A DNA stretch of 64,000 nucleotides from Arcicella rosea (GTDB lineage Bacteria; Bacteroidota; Bacteroidia; Cytophagales; Spirosomataceae). The stretch is from contig NZ_JBEUMS010000023.1 in the NCBI RefSeq assembly GCF_040543805.1, positions 1 to 64,000 on the forward strand, written 5' to 3'. The notes below the pieces were generated by a model. The model searched no databases, was not told the DNA's origin, and saw nothing but the letters and a program-made list of their open reading frames with translations. Each line of letters opens with the position of its first letter. Position 1 is the stretch's first letter. This document shows, one piece after another, positions 50,983-59,505 of this stretch. Made by a program: the position numbers and the translations under genes.

Positions 50983-51389
50983 AACCAGCTATTATTTTTG
51001 ATACTTCGGTTTGGATTCAGCTTATTCAACATAAATCAACACCACAAGCTTTGTTACTACGAGAGTACATTGCTGAAAATCAACCCTTGTGGCTGACACC
51101 AACAATTTTGCAAGAAATTCTTCAAGGAACAAAAAGTCTTCAAGAATTTGAAAGGTTAAAAACGTCCTTACTAAGTTTTAAATGTTTAGTGTTGAATCCT
51201 ATTGAAACTGCCATCGAATCAGCCAATTTATATCGTTCACTACGTCAAAAAGGCGTTACTATTCGTAAAGCCAATGATTGTTTGATTGCGGCTTATGCCA
51301 TTCATTTTAAGGTTGAAATTTGTCATCAAGATTCTGATTTCGACTTAATCGCTGAACATTCTTCTCTGAAAATTACCCAATTTACATGA
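50979..51389 (+). CDS. VapC-type PIN-domain ribonuclease toxin
   Basis: This PIN-domain endoribonuclease is expected to cleave tRNA or rRNA when freed from VapB. From the ATG at 50979 it has 136 residues with the acidic catalytic set D8 (FDTSVW), E46 (LQEIL), D100 (KANDCLIA) and D118/D120. An alternative ATG at 50967 would overlap the antitoxin by 16 bp; the ATGA overlap at 50979 is preferred. Its 3' end overlaps the glycosyltransferase start, so translation may be coupled on both sides. Confidence 0.9.
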   Translation: MKPAIIFDTSVWIQLIQHKSTPQALLLREYIAENQPLWLTPTILQEILQGTKSLQEFERLKTSLLSFKCLVLNPIETAIESANLYRSLRQKGVTIRKANDCLIAAYAIHFKVEICHQDSDFDLIAEHSSLKITQFT

Positions 51390-52342
51390 CCAAATTCTTA
51401 ATTCTTCGTTTTTCTTCGATTGGGGATATTATCCTTACTACGCCAGTAGTTCGTTGTTTGAAAAAACAGTATCCTGATGCAGAAGTACATTTTGTAACGA
51501 AGAAATCTTATAAAACTTTAGTAGAAAATAATCCGTACATTGATAAGTACTTTTTGTTGGAGGACAGTCTTAATGATTTGATAAAACAACTAAAAGTAGA
51601 ACAGTACGACTATGTGATAGATTTGCATAATAATCTCAGAACAAGAATTATTAAGTTTAGATTGGGCGTAAAATCGTATAGTTTTGATAAGTTGAATTTT
51701 CAGAAATGGCTTTTGGTAAAGTTCAAAAAGAACATTATGCCACAAGTACATATTGTAGATAGGAATTTAAAAACGCTTGAGCATTTAGGAATAAAAAATG
51801 ATAATCAAGGTTTAGATTATTTTATTCCTGAAAAAGACGAACTAACTGCTGATTGGTTACCCGAAAATTTCAGAAATACTTATGCAGTTTATGCCATTGG
51901 CGGACAACACGAAACCAAGAAATTACCCTTAAACAAAATGATTGAATTTTGTAAAACTATTCAATTACCACTTGTTTTGGTAGGAGGAAAGGAAGATGCA
52001 GAGCAAGCTGAAAACCTAATTTCAGCATTTAAAAATGAAACAGAGAAATACATTTTAAATACCTGTGGAAAATGCACTTTAAACCAGTCTGCCTCGTTGA
52101 TTAAAGAAGCGATGATTGTTTATACACATGATACAGGCATGATGCACGTAGCGGCAGCTTTCAAGAAAAAAGTAATTTCTATTTGGGGAAATACAGTGCC
52201 TGAGTTTGGAATGTACCCATATCAAACTAATTTTGTAGCCCTCGAAGTGAAGCACTTAGCTTGTCGCCCATGTTCTAAAATTGGTTATGACAAATGTCCG
52301 TTGGGACATTTTAAGTGCATGAATGAAATCAAATTTGAGTAA
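51386..52342 (+). CDS. Glycosyltransferase family 9 (heptosyltransferase-like)
   Basis: The 318 residues match ADP-heptose:LPS transferases: N-terminal LILRFSSIGDIILTTPV (about 4-20), FVTKKSY, and C-terminal YTHDTGMMHVAAA (about 251-263) plus the WGNTVP segment (about 272-277). It probably adds a sugar to lipopolysaccharide core or another envelope glycan. Its ATG overlaps the vapC stop by 4 bp (ATGA), an unusual partnership. Confidence 0.9.
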   Translation: MTKFLILRFSSIGDIILTTPVVRCLKKQYPDAEVHFVTKKSYKTLVENNPYIDKYFLLEDSLNDLIKQLKVEQYDYVIDLHNNLRTRIIKFRLGVKSYSFDKLNFQKWLLVKFKKNIMPQVHIVDRNLKTLEHLGIKNDNQGLDYFIPEKDELTADWLPENFRNTYAVYAIGGQHETKKLPLNKMIEFCKTIQLPLVLVGGKEDAEQAENLISAFKNETEKYILNTCGKCTLNQSASLIKEAMIVYTHDTGMMHVAAAFKKKVISIWGNTVPEFGMYPYQTNFVALEVKHLACRPCSKIGYDKCPLGHFKCMNEIKFE

Positions 52343-52347
52343 ATTTG
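52340..52347 (+). promoter_or_regulatory. Candidate -7 box inside the glycosyltransferase 3' end
   Basis: TAAATTTG overlaps the stop codon of the glycosyltransferase gene, 21 bp before the ATG at 52368. Confidence 0.4.
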
Positions 52348-52367
52348 TATTGTTAAAAACAAAAGCT

Positions 52368-52541
52368 ATGACGACACAAGAGGAATTTGCAAAACATCAA
52401 GCCATTCAAGAAAGAATGGTCTCTATTGCTCAGAAGATGCTGGCAAATAAGAAAGCTTTACAAAAAGAAATTCGTGAGGATTTGAAAAATCCATTAATAA
52501 AAAACGCTATTGAAGAGCTAAAAAAACGTAATGCAAACTAA
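52368..52541 (+). CDS. Small helical protein, unknown function
   Basis: The 57-residue product starts MTTQEEF and is predicted almost wholly alpha-helical, highly charged (Lys/Glu), with a coiled-coil-like pattern. The family is not recognised. The frame extends upstream to 52323, but that would lie inside the preceding gene. Its 3' end overlaps the next gene by 11 bp, suggesting the two proteins work together. Confidence 0.6.
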   Translation: MTTQEEFAKHQAIQERMVSIAQKMLANKKALQKEIREDLKNPLIKNAIEELKKRNAN

Positions 52542-53034
52542 TAGGAAAGAGGCTTATGAATATATTGCTTTCAAAGATGAAAACAATACATATGCTTTTG
52601 TAACAGAGCAGGGTATTGTTTATGAAGTTAAATTCAAGCAGAGTAACTATATTTTTGCAGAGAATTCAAGTTATAATCAATATACTTATGAGTTTGTAAT
52701 TGAAGTAGCAGAGAATTTAACTCATAAAAAGCCTTCACTTGATTCAAGAATTCCACTAACTATAGCTTTAATCTTCCAAGATTTTTTCACTTTAAAAGAA
52801 ACAATTGTTGTATATATCTGTGATAATTCAGATAGCAAAGCTACTGCTCGCAACAGAAAATTTAGCCAATGGTTTGAGCAGTATAATAAGTTGAGTTTAA
52901 TGAAAATTGATTTTGTTTTTGGGACAAATTTTGAAAAATATTTTACTTCACTGATTATGCGAATTGATAATCCAAACATGGTGGAAATTATTGGAGAAAT
53001 TCAAGATTTGTCCACAAACTACGAGAATAAGTAA
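52531..53034 (+). CDS. Hypothetical protein, resembles DUF6169 family
   Basis: The 167-residue cytoplasmic protein begins MQTNRKEAYEYIAFKDE and contains a central RIPLTIALIFQDFF and later CDNSDSKATARNRKFSQWFE (about 96-115), which I recall from the DUF6169 family of Bacteroidota. Function is unknown. It overlaps the small helical gene upstream and ends immediately before the amidase gene (adjacent codons, no gap). Confidence 0.6.
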   Translation: MQTNRKEAYEYIAFKDENNTYAFVTEQGIVYEVKFKQSNYIFAENSSYNQYTYEFVIEVAENLTHKKPSLDSRIPLTIALIFQDFFTLKETIVVYICDNSDSKATARNRKFSQWFEQYNKLSLMKIDFVFGTNFEKYFTSLIMRIDNPNMVEIIGEIQDLSTNYENK

Positions 53035-53919
53035 ATGTCAAAAAAAATTAACATCGGACTTGTCCAAATGTCTTGTACAGAAAACGTACAAGAAAATATG
53101 CAAAAAGCGATTCAAGGAATTCGTGAAGCGGCTCAAAAAGGCGCAAATATTGTTTGTTTACAAGAATTATTTACTTCGTTATACTTTTGTGATGTAGAAG
53201 ATCACGCTAATTTCAATTTAGCAGAAGCCATTCCTGGCCCATCTACTGATACACTTTCGGTAGTTGCCAAAGAGTTGGGTGTGGTGATTATTGCTTCTTT
53301 GTTTGAAAAACGTGCCGCAGGTTTATATCACAACACTACGGCAGTTTTGGATGCAGATGGTTCGTATTTAGGAAAGTACAGAAAAATGCACATTCCCGAC
53401 GATCCAGGTTATTACGAGAAATTTTATTTTACTCCTGGTGATGCTTCGCCAGAAGATTCAGGTTATAAAGTATTTCAGACGAAATTTGCTAAAATTGGCG
53501 TGCTGATTTGTTGGGATCAATGGTATCCAGAAGCATCAAGAATTACAGCTTTGATGGGAGCAGAAGTATTGTTTTATCCAACCGCTATTGGTTGGGACAC
53601 TAACGAAACTGATCCGAATATCAACCGTGAACAATATAATGCTTGGCAAACCATTCAACGCTCGCATGCAGTAGCAAATGGGGTTCATGTGGTTTCTGTG
53701 AATAGAGTAGGACGTGAGGCTGACCAACAATTTTGGGGTGGAAGTTTTGTAGCAAATCCTTTTGGTACATTACTTTATTTGGGTTCGCACGAACAAGAAG
53801 AAGTGCATGTTCAGGAAGTAGATTTAGCTAAAACTGAGTATTATCGTTCTACTTGGCCATATCTCAGAGACCGCCGAGTGGATAGTTATCATCCAATTAC
53901 GAAAAGATTTATTGACTAA
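53035..53919 (+). CDS. aguB: N-carbamoylputrescine amidase (nitrilase superfamily)
   Basis: The enzyme hydrolyses N-carbamoylputrescine to putrescine, CO2 and ammonia. The 294 residues carry the nitrilase triad E44 (LQELF), K117 (GKYRKMH) and C159 (VLICWDQWYPE). The DQWYPE context and overall length match AguB. The partner agmatine deiminase gene aguA is not in the window, so polyamine synthesis is inferred. The start directly follows the previous stop. Confidence 0.9.
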   Translation: MSKKINIGLVQMSCTENVQENMQKAIQGIREAAQKGANIVCLQELFTSLYFCDVEDHANFNLAEAIPGPSTDTLSVVAKELGVVIIASLFEKRAAGLYHNTTAVLDADGSYLGKYRKMHIPDDPGYYEKFYFTPGDASPEDSGYKVFQTKFAKIGVLICWDQWYPEASRITALMGAEVLFYPTAIGWDTNETDPNINREQYNAWQTIQRSHAVANGVHVVSVNRVGREADQQFWGGSFVANPFGTLLYLGSHEQEEVHVQEVDLAKTEYYRSTWPYLRDRRVDSYHPITKRFID

Positions 53920-53949
53920 TCTGAATAATATTTAATTCTATGTCGTAAT

Positions 53950-53965
53950 AATGATAATTATCATT
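53950..53965. promoter_or_regulatory. Fur-box-like palindrome upstream of the desaturase
   Basis: AATGATAATTATCATT is a perfect 16-bp palindrome close to the classical Fur operator (GATAATGATAATCATTATC). It lies upstream of the -7 box at 53988 and overlaps the expected -33 region. Confidence 0.5.
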
Positions 53966-53987
53966 CTACCATTTATATAATATTCAG

Positions 53988-53995
53988 TACCTTTG
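53988..53995 (+). promoter_or_regulatory. Bacteroidota -7 box of the desaturase gene
   Basis: TACCTTTG lies 89 bp before the ATG at 54084 and 22 bp after the palindrome. Confidence 0.6.
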
Positions 53996-54083
53996 TAAAA
54001 TTCGGTAGCGAAAATAGGATAGTTTTTGTGATGATAATAAACTTTTGACCGATACTCTTTGTCCCCCAAACCACAACAATTAA

Positions 54084-55061
54084 ATGGAAAAGCGAAATGA
54101 AAGAATTGAAGTAATGAATCACCTTGCCGTTAATATGGACGACATCGTGAACAAATACCTCATTCCGATAGATACTAACTGGCAACCTTCTGATTTTTTA
54201 CCAGATGCTAGTAAGGAAACATTTTTTGATGAAGTAAAAGAACTTCAACAAGCTGCTCGTGAACTACCTTATGATTATTGGGCGGTTCTTATTGGTGATA
54301 TGATTACTGAGGAAGCTTTACCTACTTATGAATCTTCTATCATGGTGGTTGAAGGTGTAGATATGATTAATGAACCACAAGGTTGGGCTAGATGGACTCG
54401 TGCTTGGACGGCTGAAGAAAATCGTCATGGAGACTTATTAAATAAGTATGTATATCTTTCTGGTCGTGTTAATATGAAAGCTGTTGAAATCTCAACGCAA
54501 TACTTAATTGCTGATGGTTTTGATATTAAAACAGATGACGACCCATACAAAACTTTTGTATATACTTCATTTCAAGAATTAGCAACCAATATTTCGCATC
54601 GTCGTACTGCTTCATTGGCTAAAAAACATGGTAATAATTCATTGTCAAAAATGTGTGCAATGATTGCGGCTGATGAAATGCGTCATCATAAAGCTTATAA
54701 AAGTTTTATCACTAGTATTTTTGAAATTGACCCTTCGGAAATGATGATTGCTTTTGCAGACATGATGAAACAAAAAATTGTAATGCCTGCTCACTTTTTA
54801 CGTGAAATGAATGGCGAGAAAAGCGGTGTATATGGGCATTTTTCTGATGCAGCACAAAGACTTGGCGTTTATACAGGGAAAGATTATATCGAAATTACAG
54901 ATTTGTTATTGAAAGATTGGAATATCTCAACAATGACAGGTTTGAGTGGACCAGCGGCAAAAGCACAAGATTATTTAATGCGTTTACCAGAACGTTTAAC
55001 TCGTTTAACAGACAGAATCAAAGTTCCTGAACTAGAATATAAATTTAGTTGGATTCATTAA
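54084..55061 (+). CDS. Acyl-ACP desaturase (soluble diiron)
   Basis: This soluble diiron enzyme introduces a double bond into acyl-ACP using ferredoxin and O2, the plant stearoyl-ACP desaturase type. The 325-residue protein has the metal motifs EENRHGD (E112, H115), FQELATNISH (E165) and ADEMRHHKAY (E198, H201). It would adjust membrane unsaturation under aerobic conditions. It is transcribed alone behind a promoter with a Fur-box-like palindrome, plausible for an iron enzyme. Confidence 0.93.
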   Translation: MEKRNERIEVMNHLAVNMDDIVNKYLIPIDTNWQPSDFLPDASKETFFDEVKELQQAARELPYDYWAVLIGDMITEEALPTYESSIMVVEGVDMINEPQGWARWTRAWTAEENRHGDLLNKYVYLSGRVNMKAVEISTQYLIADGFDIKTDDDPYKTFVYTSFQELATNISHRRTASLAKKHGNNSLSKMCAMIAADEMRHHKAYKSFITSIFEIDPSEMMIAFADMMKQKIVMPAHFLREMNGEKSGVYGHFSDAAQRLGVYTGKDYIEITDLLLKDWNISTMTGLSGPAAKAQDYLMRLPERLTRLTDRIKVPELEYKFSWIH

Positions 55062-55076
55062 GATATTCTTTACATA

Positions 55077-55115
55077 AAAAAAGCCTCAATCTTTCAGGAT
55101 TTGAGGCTTTTTTTA
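55077..55115 (+). terminator. Terminator of the desaturase gene
   Basis: AAAAAAAGCCTCAAATC-type stem: AAAGCCTCAA pairs with TTGAGGCTTT around TCTTTCAGGA-rich sequence and ends in a run of seven T. Confidence 0.88.
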
Positions 55116-55148
55116 TGCACTTTTTGGAATATTACATTTAAACAAAAA

Positions 55149-55195
55149 AACATCCGTTCAATTCAGATAATTAATCATGAATTAAACGGATGTTC
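55149..55195 (-). terminator. Terminator of secA
   Basis: AACATCCGTT and AACGGATGTT pair around an AT-rich region with further AATT pairing. On the minus strand a T run follows. Confidence 0.8.
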
Positions 55196-55210
55196 AGAAT
55201 AAATATTTAT

Positions 55211-58200
55211 TTAGGCAATTACTACTGCAATACCTTTTTCTACATCTTGTTCAACTGTTTTATACTTGATGTTTTCTTTGATAGAACCATCACGATATTG
55301 AACAGTTACTCTTTGATTACGGTCGGCAATTTTGATTGCTTGTCGTGGAGCAATTTTTTCAACTACTTGAGCACTCGGGTCATGATAGTCATTTTCGTCA
55401 CCTCTGCCGCCAGCCAAACCGCCCAATAATGATGAAATCGCTTCATCTTTTTGTACTTGCAGTTTTGGCTGTTGTGCTTGGCGTGTCGGAGCCACAGGAG
55501 TAGATGCTTCTTGAATTTCTGGCATATCAGCTTTCATCAAGAAACTTACTGTATCTAAATTGATTCTGCTCAAGAAACGTTCAAATAATTTTACAGCTTC
55601 AAATTTATAGACTAACAATGGGTCTTTCTGCTCGTAACTTGCGTTTTGAACCGATTGTTTCAAGTCGTCCATATCACGTAAATGTTCTTTCCATTCTTGG
55701 TCAATCAAACTCAAAGCGATTGATTTTTCCATTTCCTGAATCAATTTACGTCCGTTAGTATCAAGAGTTTCTTGTGCATCAGCAAATAATTGAGATACCA
55801 TTGTTCCACTTACTAATGGCACTTGCATACCCGCATATCCGTGAGTAATGGCTTCTTTTGCAAAAGCAACTACTTTTTCAGCCAAGCCTTTGTTTTTGAT
55901 ATGATATTGCTTTTCGGCAGCATCATATAAACGAGTAGTGCGTTGTTGTGTATTTAATTTGCCAATTTCTTCACGAGTAAACGGAGGTTCGATGCCTAAA
56001 ATTTCAATACAACGTAATTCTAACTCATCATAACTTACGTTATTTTGGATGATTTCAGAACAAACATCATATGTATTATTAGCAATATCTAAAGCCAAAC
56101 GTTCTCCGAAAAGGGCATTCTGACGACGCTTATAAATAGCATTACGTTGATAGTTCATTACGTCATCGTATTCCAAAAGACGTTTACGAATACCAAAGTT
56201 ATTTTCTTCTACTTTTTTCTGAGCTCTTTCTACCGAAGAAGTAATCATAGAATGTTGAATTACTTCGCCTTCTTCCATACCCATTCTGTCCATTACTTTA
56301 GCGATACGGTCTGAACCGAATTTACGCATTAAGTCATCTTCTAATGAAAGGAAGAATTGAGAAGAACCAACATCACCTTGACGACCCGCACGACCTCTCA
56401 ACTGTCTGTCAACTCTTCGTGATTCGTGTCTTTCTGTACCAACAATTGCTAAACCGCCTGATGAACGAGCTTCTGGCGATAATTTAATATCTGTACCACG
56501 ACCCGCCATGTTAGTAGCAATTGTTACTTTTCCTGCTTGACCAGCTTCTGCAACGATGTCAGCTTCACGAGCGTGTTGTTTGGCATTCAATACATTGTGT
56601 TGAATTTTACGAATCGTAAGCATACGGCTTAATAATTCAGAGTTATCAACCGAAGTAGTACCCACCAATACTGGGCGACCTGCATTAACTAATTCTTGAA
56701 TTTCGTCGGCTACGGCATTGTACTTTTCACGAACTGTTTTGTAAACTTTATCTTCGTGGTCAAAACGAGAAATTTTACGGTTTGTCGGAATCGTAACAAC
56801 ATCTAATTTATAAATCGTCCAGAATTCACCTGCTTCAGTTTCAGCTGTTCCTGTCATACCACAAAGTTTGTGATACATTCTAAAGAAGTTTTGCAAAGTA
56901 ATCGTTGCATAAGTTTGCGTAGCATCTTCGATATTTACGCCTTCTTTTGCTTCAATCGCTTGGTGCAAACCGTCAGAATAACGACGACCTTCCATGATAC
57001 GACCTGTTGATTCATCAACGATTTTTACTTTACCATCTGTTTCGTCAACGATATACTCAACGTTTTTCTCAAATAAAGTAAAAGCTTTCAACAATTGGCT
57101 AACCGTATGAATGCGTTGTGTTTTGGCAGAATAATCACGAATTAAAGCTTCTTTCTTGATTAAACGTTCTTGTTCTGTGATGCCAACTGCTTGTTCGATT
57201 TGATTCAAATCAACAGAAAGGTCAGGAATAACGAAGAAATCTGGATTTTCAACCATGCGAGTCATAAAGTTCAGACCTTTTTCTGTCATCTCTACTTGGT
57301 TGTTTTTTTCTTCAATCGTAAACATCAACGGTGCATCAGCTTCTGGCATTAATTTTTGATTATCAGCCAAATAGATATTTTCCGTTTCTTGTAAAATCTG
57401 TTTGATACCTGTTTCCGACAAGTATTTAATTACTGGTCTTGCTTTTGGTAAACCTCTGAATGCACGGAAAAGCGCTAACCCACCATCTTTTTTGTTACCA
57501 GCCGCAATCAATTTTTTAGCTTCTACCAAAAAGTCTTGCACCAATTTCTTTTGTTGCTCAACCATGCGAGCCACCAAAGGATTGAAAGCATCAAATTCTT
57601 GTTCATCACCACGAGCCATTGGTCCACTGATGATTAAAGGAGTACGAGCATCATCAATTAACACTGAATCGACCTCATCGACCATCGCAAAATGATGCTT
57701 GCGTTGTACTTGCTCTTCTGGAGTACGTGACATATTATCACGTAAGTAATCGAACCCAAATTCGTTGTTGGTTCCGTAAGTAATATCTGCTAAATATGCT
57801 TGGCGACGTTCTTCTGTATTAGGTTCGTGCTTGTCGATACAGTCAACAATTAAACCGTGGAATTCAAAAAGCGGGGCATTCCATTCAGAGTCACGTTTTG
57901 CTAAGTAATCGTTTACGGTTACTAAATGTACTCCTTGTCCAGCCAAAGCATTCAAATAAGATGGTAGAGTAGAAACTAAAGTTTTACCTTCACCCGTTGC
58001 CATTTCGGCAATTTTACCTTGATGAAGTACAACACCACCAATTAATTGAACATCGTAGTGAATCATATTCCACTCGATTTCATTACCTGCTGCAAGCCAT
58101 TTGTTATGCCAGATGGCTGTATCACCAACAATTTCAACGTTTTTCTTTTTAGCAGCGATAAATTTATCGTGAACAGTAGCCGGAACTTCTAGCTTTTTAT

Positions 58201-58585
58201 TTTCGGTAAACCTTCGAGCAGTTTCCTTCACCACGGCAAAAGCCTTTGGAAGAATTTCGAGTAATACTACCTCTAATTGTTTATCACGATCAAGCTGTAA
58301 TTTATCAATTTGATTGAAAATCGTTTCTTTAGCATCAACAGACATCTCTTGATTGGCTTCTACTTCTAATTTTAAATCAGAAATATCAGCATCAATTTTA
58401 GCAAGGTTTTTCTGTATAATTGCCTTTAGGTCAGCGGTTTGTTGACGAAGTTGTTCGTCAGAAAGATTACGAAGTGAAGCAAACTCGGCATTGGTTTTAA
58501 TCACATAAGGCATCAATTCTTTGATGTCTCTTTCTGATTTTGTACCAAACAGCTTTGTAACTGCTTTTGTGATTGAATTTATCAT
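55211..58585 (-). CDS. secA: Preprotein translocase ATPase SecA
   Basis: SecA drives preproteins through SecYEG. The 1124-residue length is at the long Bacteroidota end of the family. It has an N-terminal helical extension, NBD1 with Walker A ATGEGKT and DEVDSVLIDDARTP, the preprotein crosslinking domain, NBD2 with AGRGTDIKL and QLRGRAGRQGD, and a helical scaffold/wing region. The C-terminus ends in an EKGIAVVIA tail without the CxCxS zinc (SecB-binding) motif. A -7 box lies at 58670-58677. Confidence 0.97.
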   Translation of the reverse strand: MINSITKAVTKLFGTKSERDIKELMPYVIKTNAEFASLRNLSDEQLRQQTADLKAIIQKNLAKIDADISDLKLEVEANQEMSVDAKETIFNQIDKLQLDRDKQLEVVLLEILPKAFAVVKETARRFTENKKLEVPATVHDKFIAAKKKNVEIVGDTAIWHNKWLAAGNEIEWNMIHYDVQLIGGVVLHQGKIAEMATGEGKTLVSTLPSYLNALAGQGVHLVTVNDYLAKRDSEWNAPLFEFHGLIVDCIDKHEPNTEERRQAYLADITYGTNNEFGFDYLRDNMSRTPEEQVQRKHHFAMVDEVDSVLIDDARTPLIISGPMARGDEQEFDAFNPLVARMVEQQKKLVQDFLVEAKKLIAAGNKKDGGLALFRAFRGLPKARPVIKYLSETGIKQILQETENIYLADNQKLMPEADAPLMFTIEEKNNQVEMTEKGLNFMTRMVENPDFFVIPDLSVDLNQIEQAVGITEQERLIKKEALIRDYSAKTQRIHTVSQLLKAFTLFEKNVEYIVDETDGKVKIVDESTGRIMEGRRYSDGLHQAIEAKEGVNIEDATQTYATITLQNFFRMYHKLCGMTGTAETEAGEFWTIYKLDVVTIPTNRKISRFDHEDKVYKTVREKYNAVADEIQELVNAGRPVLVGTTSVDNSELLSRMLTIRKIQHNVLNAKQHAREADIVAEAGQAGKVTIATNMAGRGTDIKLSPEARSSGGLAIVGTERHESRRVDRQLRGRAGRQGDVGSSQFFLSLEDDLMRKFGSDRIAKVMDRMGMEEGEVIQHSMITSSVERAQKKVEENNFGIRKRLLEYDDVMNYQRNAIYKRRQNALFGERLALDIANNTYDVCSEIIQNNVSYDELELRCIEILGIEPPFTREEIGKLNTQQRTTRLYDAAEKQYHIKNKGLAEKVVAFAKEAITHGYAGMQVPLVSGTMVSQLFADAQETLDTNGRKLIQEMEKSIALSLIDQEWKEHLRDMDDLKQSVQNASYEQKDPLLVYKFEAVKLFERFLSRINLDTVSFLMKADMPEIQEASTPVAPTRQAQQPKLQVQKDEAISSLLGGLAGGRGDENDYHDPSAQVVEKIAPRQAIKIADRNQRVTVQYRDGSIKENIKYKTVEQDVEKGIAVVIA

Positions 58586-58933
58586 TGTGTTGGGTTTTAA
58601 TCATTTAGAAGTAATGATTGAATTAATTTCGTCAATCATTTGTATTACAAACTAAAAATAGAATACTTACAAATTTAGTTCATTCAACGCTTTTAAAAAC
58701 AATTTCCTTGTAATAATATTGCAGATTGCTATTTTCTAAAATATGAAAAATAGCCGCTTTTAAAATAACGTCTTTATAATCAGTGATTTACATCGTTTAT
58801 GCTTTAGTGGCAATTTCAAAAGCTAAAATGAGCTTTATTCAATATATTTTAAAGATTAGTAAATGTTAACTAAAAATATAGTTTTAAAAATATTTTATCT
58901 ATATTTAAACTTTGATATTAAACAACACAAGTA
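58586..58933. other. Divergent intergenic region between secA and a small membrane gene
   Basis: The 348 bp are AT-rich and hold the secA promoter. No open frame, repeat or clear hairpin was found. The plus-strand gene has no obvious TAnnTTTG box. Confidence 0.6.
58670..58702 (-). promoter_or_regulatory. Promoter of secA
   Basis: On the minus strand TTG (58700-58702) and TAAATTTG (58670-58677) are 22 bp apart, about 85 bp before the secA ATG. Confidence 0.5.
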
Positions 58934-59410
58934 ATGGAACAACCATATCCACGTCGCCGTCCACCTCGTCCGAAATTAAAAATGCCTTTGATTGGCAATA
59001 TGCTTGGTGGTTCAGATAACTCTTCAAGTAAAGACACAGGTATTTTATCAAGTAAATTAACACCATTAATTATTGCGGCGGTAGTAATTATTTATGGGAT
59101 TGATTATTTCAGAACCAAAAATGATACTCGTAGGGTGTATCAAGGTGTTTCTGATATAAAAGAGATGGCTTGGGAAGGAAAAATTATTAAAAAGTGGGTT
59201 AATATTATTCCTCCAGACAATGAGATTCACTATGTTTTCCAACTAATTGATGCCAAAGGAGAAGTACAAACAGTAGATTTGGGAAATGAAAAAACTGGTT
59301 TAGGTGATTTTGTAATGCCAAAAAATACGTTAATCAAAAAAGCTGGAAGTTTAGACGTAACGATAAAAAGGTATTTTAAGAACGATACGACGATTGTCTT
59401 GAAGTATTGA
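58934..59410 (+). CDS. Single-pass membrane protein, unknown function
   Basis: The 158-residue product has a Pro/Arg-rich cytoplasmic N-terminus (PYPRRRPPRPK), one transmembrane helix (about 43-60) and a C-terminal beta-rich domain (about 70-158). The family is not recognised. It is divergent from secA and ends at an inverted pair of heptanucleotide arrays. Confidence 0.65.
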   Translation: MEQPYPRRRPPRPKLKMPLIGNMLGGSDNSSSKDTGILSSKLTPLIIAAVVIIYGIDYFRTKNDTRRVYQGVSDIKEMAWEGKIIKKWVNIIPPDNEIHYVFQLIDAKGEVQTVDLGNEKTGLGDFVMPKNTLIKKAGSLDVTIKRYFKNDTTIVLKY

Positions 59411-59504
59411 AAAAGCTTTGAGCTGTGAGCAATGAGCTTTGAGTTTTTGCATTAATTAAAAATATAAAAACTCAAGGCTGATAGCTCAAAGCTCATTGCT
59501 TACA
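59410..59504. repeat. Inverted pair of family A heptanucleotide arrays between convergent genes
   Basis: A forward arm (about 59411-59443: GCTTTGA, GCTGTGA, GCAATGA, GCTTTGA units) and a complementary arm (about 59468-59504: TCAAGGC, TGATAGC, TCAAAGC, TCATTGC, TTACAGC units) can pair around about 25 AT-rich bases. In this position it could terminate both genes. Confidence 0.9.
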
Positions 59505-59505
59505 G

